From positions 1-6,958 of the forward strand of contig JAFGNQ010000478.1 of assembly GCA_016926925.1 (NCBI GenBank): a stretch of DNA of 6,958 nucleotides, written 5' to 3'. The notes under the pieces were generated by a model that made no database searches, was not told where the DNA came from, and saw nothing but the letters and a program-made list of their open reading frames with translations. The translations under genes were made by a program, and so were the position numbers. Below are positions 1 to 5,039 of the stretch, one piece after another (positions within the stretch are counted from its first letter, which is position 1; each line of letters starts with the position of its first letter). This stretch comes from Candidatus Aminicenantota bacterium (GTDB lineage Bacteria > Acidobacteriota > Aminicenantia > Aminicenantales > Aminicenantaceae).

Positions 1-39
1 GGGATTTTCTGCGACGTCGGCGGAAATCCTCGCTTTTTT
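1..39 (+). terminator. Rho-independent terminator of an off-window gene (partial)
   Basis: GGATTTTC at 2-9 can pair with GGAAATCC at 22-29 (with one T-G wobble), and GC at 11-12 can pair with GC at 20-21 inside it. Four bases later comes a run of six T (34-39). TCGC just before the T run suggests the stem extends leftward past the window edge. This is the shape of an intrinsic terminator for a plus-strand gene that ends before position 1. The upstream gene is not visible, so the assignment rests on structure alone. Confidence 0.5.
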
Positions 40-360
40 GTCTTGTCATTTAAAGCTCAACGTAGGCAATTCCGTTTCTGTGATGATCCACAAGCCAATG
101 ACAATAGCAAGAGCGATTCAGCTTCCATCTTTGTCGAAGACCTCCCACTTCCCACCATGCGACTCATACGGACAATGACTCGCTCTTCTTCCCCAGCTTA
201 ATTGCTCGGTTGCGCAAACGGAAATACAGGCTAAGAGCATGCGATTTTTAGGATTCATGAAGATTTAACAAACTCTTGACGTCTTCTTAACAACTCCGAC
301 ATCGCTTGGGATTACATTCTCTATGGATTGAGAGGTTCGGCATAGACCTCGACGATCCGT
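40..360. other. Intergenic stretch without a convincing gene
   Basis: No long reading frame with a ribosome binding site is present on either strand. The only coding candidate is a 40-codon minus-strand frame at 118-240, which has no Shine-Dalgarno sequence. Candidate promoter elements for the downstream nucleotidase are poor: TTGAGA (328-333), 17 bases, then GACGAT (351-356), which would start transcription near 363; a TTGACG at 276-281 has no matching -10. The stretch could hold diverged remnants of an old gene. Confidence 0.4.
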
Positions 361-377
361 CCTATTTTCAAAATAGG
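361..377. promoter_or_regulatory. Perfect 17-base palindrome before the nucleotidase gene
   Basis: CCTATTTT-C-AAAATAGG is a perfect inverted repeat with a single central base, ending 13 bases before the ribosome binding site of the nucleotidase gene. The tight centre and symmetry suit an operator for a dimeric repressor; as RNA it would form a 7-bp AU-rich hairpin with a 3-base loop. It is not followed directly by a T run in the plus direction, so a terminator is unlikely. The cognate regulator is unknown. Confidence 0.4.
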
Positions 378-387
378 AAATTTTAAA

Positions 388-395
388 AAAGGAGG
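388..395 (+). promoter_or_regulatory. Ribosome binding site of the nucleotidase gene
   Basis: AAAGGAGG, followed by T, is an almost full complement to the 16S rRNA 3' end. It sits 6 bases before the ATG at 402, which fixes that start. Confidence 0.85.
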
Positions 396-401
396 TTAAC
401 T

Positions 402-2027
402 ATGCTTCGAAAGTGTTGTGTTGTTCTGTTCATTTTCTTTATCGCCTTGGCCGTGCCTTTTTTTTGTTCCGGGCAGAAACTGACGATAGTGCACGCCAAT
501 GATACCCATTCTCACCTTTTTCCCTTTGGGCCCATGGATCACTATGGTGGAATGGCCAGAGTGTCGTATCTCATCAGAAAAGCGAGGCATGACAATGGGG
601 AAGTGCTCGTCCTCCATGCGGGAGATGCTTTTGTAGGGACCTTTGCTTTCAACAAGTATCTGGGTTATGAAGAGCTGAAGCTCATGGAAAGCATGTACGA
701 CGTCATGTGTCTTGGCAATCACGAGTTCGATCTGGGACCGGACAATCTTGCCGCGATTTTAGCCGGGATAACTTCAGGAAAGAGTCCCGTGTCGTTACCT
801 GTTCTCTGTGCCAACATCAAGCTGCCTCCCGCCCATCCCTTGAGACAGTTCGTTCGGCCGCATATGATCCTGAATAGGGGAGGCCTCCGTATCGGTTTGA
901 TCGGGGTGGTCACGACGGATCCCTATCATTACTCCGCAGAAGTCAACTCCATGCTCAAAGAACCGATTGCCGCTGCAGCAAAATCTGCCGAAATTTTGAG
1001 AGCCAGGGGGTGCGAGATCGTAATTTGTCTTTCGCACCTGGGAAAATTGCCGGATGAGCTTTATCTCTCCCAAGTTCCGGGTATCGACATCATAGTCGGC
1101 GGACATTCCCATGATGCCATTCCTGAACCCGAAATCGTAAACGGGAAAATCATTGTTCAGGCAGGTGCCTTCAACAGATACCTGGGCGAGCTGAACGTGA
1201 ACTTTATCCATGGCCGGGTCGAACTTCTCAATTACAGGCTCTACGAAATCAACGAGGGAATCAGAAAGGACTTCCACATTCTCGGATCTCTCGGTGAACT
1301 CAAGAACGGCATCGAATCGGACCCGAGATTCGGACAGGTTTATTCTGAAAGAATCGCTACGGCTTCGTGGAATTTGGAGGAACAATGGGAAACCGGAAAT
1401 CCTTTCAGAGACACTCCCCTCGGAAACCTGATTACAGATGCCATGCTGGATGCGGTAAACAGGAGCGGAATTCCTCTGCCCGGCAATTACCCGGTCATTG
1501 CGATCGAGTCCAGTGGATACATTTCTCACCGGATATACAAGGGAAAAGTAGTGGGTGACGATATCCTTAGAGCCGTGCCTTACGGCTATGACCCTGTCTC
1601 CGGTCTCGGGTCAAAGATCGCCGTGGCACTTCTCGCCGGGGCTCAAATTCTTGCCGGACTCGAGTTCTCCACCACTATGGTCGAGTATACCGATGACCTC
1701 TCGCTCCAGACCTCCGGGATGAGTTTCGCTTACGATTCGTCCAAACCGCCTGTGACTGAAGAAGAGCTTGCGCTGGGAATGATAAGCCGCATCGACCCAG
1801 TCTCCGTTCTTATTAAGGGTCAGCACATCAATCCCGAAGGGCTCTATTGGGTTGTCCTCGATGAGTTGCTCCTGAAGTTTTTAACTTCGCTTGACCTGGT
1901 TCCCTTTGCCGAAATCGAAACGGAAATGTTTCTTTATAACGTTGTCAAGGATTACATGAAGAGGCTGAAAGTAATCAAATACGAATCCGATGGGAGGATC
2001 GTGGATACAGCATTGTTACCGAAATAG
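402..2027 (+). CDS. Secreted 5'-nucleotidase-family metallophosphoesterase
   Basis: Predicted two-metal phosphoesterase of the UshA/5'-nucleotidase family, 541 residues, acting outside the cytoplasm. Residues 1-24 form a signal peptide (K/R start, long hydrophobic core, cleavage likely near SGQ 23-25). C22 lacks a proper lipobox, so a lipoprotein is unlikely. The N-terminal metallophosphatase domain has all expected metal ligands: HANDTH (D34, H36), GD (D75), GNHEFD (N106, H107), SHLG (H212) and GGHSHD (H235, H237). The C-terminal substrate domain begins near 338 (TPLGNLITDAM) and includes a motif resembling the family's GLRFxYD (QTSGMSFAYD, 436-445). Its usual N-x-G-G-I-R substrate loop is replaced by ESSGYIS (369-375), so the substrate may not be a plain nucleotide. 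Length is normal for the family. It stands alone, convergent with the next gene. The family is certain; the substrate is not. Confidence 0.9.
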   Translation: MLRKCCVVLFIFFIALAVPFFCSGQKLTIVHANDTHSHLFPFGPMDHYGGMARVSYLIRKARHDNGEVLVLHAGDAFVGTFAFNKYLGYEELKLMESMYDVMCLGNHEFDLGPDNLAAILAGITSGKSPVSLPVLCANIKLPPAHPLRQFVRPHMILNRGGLRIGLIGVVTTDPYHYSAEVNSMLKEPIAAAAKSAEILRARGCEIVICLSHLGKLPDELYLSQVPGIDIIVGGHSHDAIPEPEIVNGKIIVQAGAFNRYLGELNVNFIHGRVELLNYRLYEINEGIRKDFHILGSLGELKNGIESDPRFGQVYSERIATASWNLEEQWETGNPFRDTPLGNLITDAMLDAVNRSGIPLPGNYPVIAIESSGYISHRIYKGKVVGDDILRAVPYGYDPVSGLGSKIAVALLAGAQILAGLEFSTTMVEYTDDLSLQTSGMSFAYDSSKPPVTEEELALGMISRIDPVSVLIKGQHINPEGLYWVVLDELLLKFLTSLDLVPFAEIETEMFLYNVVKDYMKRLKVIKYESDGRIVDTALLPK

Positions 2028-2031
2028 GCTT

Positions 2032-2056
2032 GAGTTACGCTGTAAGTCTGTATTTT
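2032..2056 (+). terminator. Weak terminator-like hairpin after the nucleotidase gene
   Basis: GAGTTAC (2032-2038) and GTAAGTC (2042-2048) form a 7-base stem with one mismatch and a 3-base loop, just after the stop codon; the following TGTATTTT is only moderately T-rich. A second hairpin, TGCCCG/CGGGCA (2100-2105 and 2116-2121), lies farther on without a T run. Neither is a strong intrinsic terminator. Confidence 0.25.
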
Positions 2057-2173
2057 CTTCGATAAGGTGCAGGGCATCTCTCCTGAAAAATGGGGTATAT
2101 GCCCGGCACTTCTATCGGGCAGGTTGTTAGGCTTCGGGAAATTTGGACAGGCGATTTTTTCTCTTATCGCTGG

Positions 2174-2213
2174 AAAAAATGGCCTGTTCCCTGTTTGTTA
2201 GGGGAGGGAGAAC
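2174..2213 (-). terminator. Possible terminator of the 477-residue protein gene
   Basis: On the minus strand, GTTCTCCCT (2213-2205) can pair, with a bulge, with AGGGAAC (2192-2186). Six bases later comes a run of six T (2179-2174). The hairpin spans the TAA stop codon at 2198-2200. The bulge and the T-run spacing make it imperfect. Confidence 0.35.
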
Positions 2214-3631
2214 TTTATGAGGCCCTGCTGTTCCTTCATCTGTTTCTGAATTTCCTCTTTCTTGATTTTGTCTTCCATAACAGCCTTGACGGCTTTGAAC
2301 AGCTCGTAAGTGGTTATAAGACCATTGGCATCTTTTTCCGCATCCGCAATCTGAACTTCGTTGAAGGGATTTTTCCGGAAGCCCGCTTCTTCATTTTTGA
2401 AATAGTTGCCTATAAGGATGGCTTTCATCTTGGTGTTGTCGAATTCCTGCATTCGTCTTCCCTTGAACTTCTGCAGTACGGCACAATCCTCGTCGGACGC
2501 CTCTTTATCGCTGCCAACGACATTGACAAGAAAAACGGAATCCGTTTTGATCAACGTTTCGATGGGGCCGCTTTCGTTTTCCAGGAGCCAAATGTCCTCT
2601 TCTTTGTTGCGCACCACATTTTTCCAGTACTGATCCACATCGACGACTTTTTTCCATCCGATGAATTCCAGGGCGGTTATGAGAGATTTTTTCAGATGAC
2701 GTCCATCTGTAATGAGCATTTGTTGAAATGGAGTCTGCTGTTTTTCCTTGATTTCTTCGATTTTTTTATCGATCTTTGCCAGTGCTTGCTCGTATTTTTT
2801 CCGGGCTTCCTCTTTTTCCTTGAAGAGGTCGTGCAGTCCGGGAAAAGAATACTCTTCCTTCTCCAGCCAGGCGGTTACCTTGCCGGCCGTCTCTTGTGTT
2901 TCGATTTTTGGAAACTTTTCGTTCAAAATCATTTCAGCCACCTTTGTGTTGTTTTCCCCAAACCAGGGAAGAAACAGAAAATATCCTTTGCCATGTCTGA
3001 TGGCGAATGATATCGGGTACCCGTCAGAACTAGCAGCAAGTACCTGCATTTCGCCGTCGGCTTTCGGATCCCAAGTCTTTAAGTCGATTTTGGTCCCAAC
3101 GGCCATGGCCTCTGTGATCAACTTCTTTGCCCGCTTTATGGATCCGCCGAATGTGTCGAATATAGAAGCAAAGGGTTCTTCTTTTATCGAAGTGAAAATG
3201 TTCGCCGTTTCATAGTCGTCCAATTTGAATTTCGGAATGATACCGCTGAAATTCGTCAGATGAAAGGACTGACAGTCACCGATGAAACAAACGACACTCC
3301 CTCCTTTTTCAACAAGGGCTTTGAACTTATCCGCGTCTCTGGCGTGGGCGCTGCTGATGGGACTGTTACTGTCGGCTTGATAGAGAATTACGCTGCATTC
3401 CTCGGGAATGATTATGCTTTCGATAGAGTTGGATTTCCAGTTTGTCTTTTTCAAAGACACAGGGTAACTTCTGTCTTCGAAATACTTCTGGTTCTCGGCT
3501 TCGAAATCGAGCAGGAGAATCTTTGCTGAATTCATTGCCATAGATTCAGTGAATTTATTCCCGTTATCATCAGGGGGAGAAACTTCGGGCTTATCTTCTA
3601 TACTTTTAATATAGTTGCCGAATACAGTCAA
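2198..3631 (-). CDS. Amidotransferase-like/coiled-coil/PD-(D/E)XK-like protein, nuclease centre altered
   Basis: Protein of 477 residues with no signal peptide or membrane segment, so cytoplasmic. Residues about 36-240 look like an alpha/beta, class I glutamine amidotransferase-like fold: a strand at ILLLDFEA (38-45), VEKGGSVVCFIGD (107-119) and HGKGYFLFLPW (213-223), without a clear catalytic Cys-His triad. Residues about 266-300 are a Lys/Glu-rich coiled coil. Residues about 311-455 resemble a restriction-endonuclease-like domain: a helix pattern around SLITALEFIGW (326-336), EEDIWLLE (344-351), VFLVNVVGS (366-374), AILIGNYF (404-411) and LITTYELFK (438-446). In active relatives the third block reads like E-V-K-G; here it is N370-V-V372-G, so cleavage activity is doubtful although D346 remains. 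It starts at TTG with a strong ribosome binding site. Function unknown; a structural, sensory or defence role is possible. Domain calls are from motif memory, not a search. Confidence 0.8.
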   Translation of the reverse strand: MTVFGNYIKSIEDKPEVSPPDDNGNKFTESMAMNSAKILLLDFEAENQKYFEDRSYPVSLKKTNWKSNSIESIIIPEECSVILYQADSNSPISSAHARDADKFKALVEKGGSVVCFIGDCQSFHLTNFSGIIPKFKLDDYETANIFTSIKEEPFASIFDTFGGSIKRAKKLITEAMAVGTKIDLKTWDPKADGEMQVLAASSDGYPISFAIRHGKGYFLFLPWFGENNTKVAEMILNEKFPKIETQETAGKVTAWLEKEEYSFPGLHDLFKEKEEARKKYEQALAKIDKKIEEIKEKQQTPFQQMLITDGRHLKKSLITALEFIGWKKVVDVDQYWKNVVRNKEEDIWLLENESGPIETLIKTDSVFLVNVVGSDKEASDEDCAVLQKFKGRRMQEFDNTKMKAILIGNYFKNEEAGFRKNPFNEVQIADAEKDANGLITTYELFKAVKAVMEDKIKKEEIQKQMKEQQGLIKFSLP

Positions 3632-3637
3632 GTGTGT

Positions 3638-3645
3638 CCTCCTTT
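3638..3645 (-). promoter_or_regulatory. Ribosome binding site that fixes a TTG start
   Basis: On the minus strand AAAGGAGG ends 6 bases before TTG at 3631-3629. The next in-frame ATG codons, at residues 31 and 33, have no comparable site, so TTG is the likely start. No good promoter is visible between here and 3727. Confidence 0.8.
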
Positions 3646-3727
3646 CTCGGAATACTCATTTCCGATATGGACTCTCGAGAATTTAGTCGTCCTACTTATG
3701 TGGAAAAAGGAAAAACGAAATCGGATT

Positions 3728-3967
3728 TTAGAGCCATCTTTCTCTCTCTTTCCAGTACTCAATTTGGCATGAGAGGCCTGATACGTCAATCGCCCCTTGA
3801 GATGATTTGAGGGGTGATTTTCTCAGCGACCACTGCATATGCTCTTCTGTCCGAGGGCCCTGTGCATTGAAGACAGCGAAGAACACGGCATCCACCCCCC
3901 CCTCGATCATTTTCGGAAGAGTCACCAGTTTTTCATTATTCCGGCCGAAGTAGGTTTCGGAAGCCAT
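3728..3967 (-). pseudogene. Remnant resembling an M19 membrane dipeptidase
   Basis: A 79-codon frame whose residues 14-44 (3836-3928) read like the early barrel region of family M19 (renal/membrane) dipeptidases: LPKMIEGGVDAVFFAVF followed by QGPRTEEHM. Intact members run to roughly 300-400 residues and carry a zinc-binding H-x-D upstream of this block plus more ligands downstream; none of these are present. A stop lies in frame 16 codons upstream of the ATG. There is no Shine-Dalgarno sequence before the ATG, and the residues after 45 do not resemble the family. Most likely a decayed gene fragment, downstream of the methyltransferase gene on the same strand. A short unrelated protein with chance similarity cannot be excluded. 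Confidence 0.55.
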
Positions 3968-4030
3968 TCCATCGGCGTCGGACGATTGGGGTTGTTGCCT
4001 ATTCAGGGCGTGCTTTCAAGGGAGATGGAT

Positions 4031-4786
4031 TTATCGCTTAGGTGTGAAGTAAATGTTGAGTGGGTCCAATCCCTTGTACTTATCGATCACAATGTAATCA
4101 TTTTTGTTGAAATAATCCAGGATTTGATCCCGGACTTCCTCATGAGCCTCGATGCAGACGAGGGAAGGTTTGAACCGCCTGATATCGAAACCGGCTAATG
4201 CAGCCGGCTCAGCCAGTTCGATATCCATGGAAAGCAGATCGAACCGGATAACTTCCTCTCGATCCAAGAGGTCATTCAGCGTGATGGTGGGCACTTTGAT
4301 CGATGTGTACTCACCCTCTTTTTTTGCGGCTTCTTCATCGCCTGTGGAAAGCCTTCTGTTCTTCTGTATCATGTAAAAATCGACTTCGGTGTCCGAGCGA
4401 TCTGCGACGAAAAAGCTGAAGTAGTGTGTGTTTTTCCTCTTCTCCAAGTATTGTTTTTCATAGTTAGGGATGGCATCAATAGCGATTCCTCTCCAGCCCA
4501 GATGTTTTTCCAGGTAATAGGTCGTGCTGTTGATTTGGTAATGGCCCGCTCCTACATCGACGAAGAAACCGCCTTTGCGGTCGTTGTAGAAATCCCTGAT
4601 GATCAGCTCTTCATCGTTTTGCGAATACAGCTTGGGACCGTACTTTTCGGTCAGCCAATTGGCTTCAGTCTGTCGAAGACTTTTGGATTGGGCTTTTGTC
4701 GCCAGGTAATCGTAAAGAAGGTAGGCACCTGTAACGGTAATCAGAATAGCCAGCAGGAGGCGGATTCTTTTTTTACTCGAGTCCAT
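4031..4786 (-). CDS. Membrane-anchored FkbM-family methyltransferase
   Basis: Predicted S-adenosylmethionine-dependent methyltransferase, 251 residues. Residues 8-28 are one hydrophobic transmembrane segment, preceded by KKRIR. SQNDEELII (55-63) matches the family's usual lead-in SQxGEDxxI. The SAM-binding motif I is FFVDVGAGHYQINSTTY (74-90), and GWRGIAIDAIP (97-107) gives the acidic residue after strand 2. VPTITLNDLL (165-174) and DLLSMDIELAE (183-193) match the family's later blocks; the last is normally IDVEGAE, so the G is replaced by L here. FkbM relatives O-methylate sugars, polyketides or other small molecules; the acceptor cannot be told here. A promoter with near-consensus boxes lies about 30 bases upstream; the ribosome binding site (GAAG) is weak. 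It is divergent from the C69 dipeptidase gene. Confidence 0.82.
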   Translation of the reverse strand: MDSSKKRIRLLLAILITVTGAYLLYDYLATKAQSKSLRQTEANWLTEKYGPKLYSQNDEELIIRDFYNDRKGGFFVDVGAGHYQINSTTYYLEKHLGWRGIAIDAIPNYEKQYLEKRKNTHYFSFFVADRSDTEVDFYMIQKNRRLSTGDEEAAKKEGEYTSIKVPTITLNDLLDREEVIRFDLLSMDIELAEPAALAGFDIRRFKPSLVCIEAHEEVRDQILDYFNKNDYIVIDKYKGLDPLNIYFTPKR

Positions 4787-4821
4787 TGCTTCACAATTCA
4801 GATACAGCGATTTCTCTGTAG

Positions 4822-4850
4822 CTTATACCACAGCCCGGGACTCCGGTCAA
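4822..4850 (-). promoter_or_regulatory. Sigma70-type promoter of the methyltransferase gene
   Basis: On the minus strand: -35 TTGACC (4850-4845), 17-base spacer, -10 TATAAG (4827-4822). The predicted start of transcription is near 4815, giving a leader of about 29 bases before the ATG at 4786. Confidence 0.65.
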
Positions 4851-4869
4851 TCTTGTGAATAACCCGTCC

Positions 4870-4902
4870 TTGATTGACTTCACACATACCCTATGATAAT
4901 AG
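4870..4902 (+). promoter_or_regulatory. Sigma70-type promoter of the C69 dipeptidase gene
   Basis: Two overlapping readings fit: TTGATT (4870-4875), 16 bases, TATGAT (4892-4897); or TTGACT (4874-4879), 17 bases, TAATAG (4897-4902). Either would start transcription near 4904-4909, leaving a leader of about 130 bases before the ATG at 5040. Confidence 0.55.
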
Positions 4903-4931
4903 ATTTGAAGATCGGTTGATTCGCATGAGTC

Positions 4932-4941
4932 AGTGTACACT
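4932..4941. promoter_or_regulatory. 10-base palindrome in the dipeptidase leader
   Basis: AGTGTACACT is a perfect palindrome about 30 bases downstream of the predicted -10 box. It could be an operator half-way into the leader, but 10 bases can arise by chance. Confidence 0.2.
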
Positions 4942-5026
4942 TGTCTTGAACGGTTCCTTGGTGAATTTTCCGGCTAAAGGTTTCTATGATTTCTAAAAAG
5001 AAGATATTTTTATGTCTTTTTTGCTG

Positions 5027-5033
5027 AAAGGAG
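5027..5033 (+). promoter_or_regulatory. Ribosome binding site of the C69 dipeptidase gene
   Basis: AAAGGAG lies 6 bases before the ATG at 5040. It supports this start, which also places a signal peptide at the N-terminus, over the out-of-frame ATG at 5012. Confidence 0.8.
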
Positions 5034-5039
5034 TGTTGT

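Noticed and set aside
402..470. Lipoprotein signal for the nucleotidase (C22)
   Set aside because: The residues before C22 are P-F-F, which do not fit a lipobox; an ordinary signal peptide is more likely.
795..1529. Minus-strand frame of 244 codons, antisense to the nucleotidase
   Set aside because: It overlaps the strongly recognisable metallophosphoesterase and substrate domains and has no family features of its own.
2100..2121. TGCCCG/CGGGCA hairpin as a strong terminator
   Set aside because: The stem is GC-rich but only 6 bp with a 10-base loop, and no T run follows on the plus strand; on the minus strand the T-rich stretch is too far away.
2090..3010. Plus-strand frame of 306 codons, antisense to the 477-residue protein
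   Set aside because: It is phenylalanine- and leucine-rich as the mirror of a Lys/Glu-rich gene, has no ribosome binding site, and resembles no family. The minus-strand gene has a strong ribosome binding site and clear domains.
3839..4198. Plus-strand frame of 119 codons across the M19 remnant and the methyltransferase end
   Set aside because: It runs antisense to conserved methyltransferase motifs and lacks a ribosome binding site.
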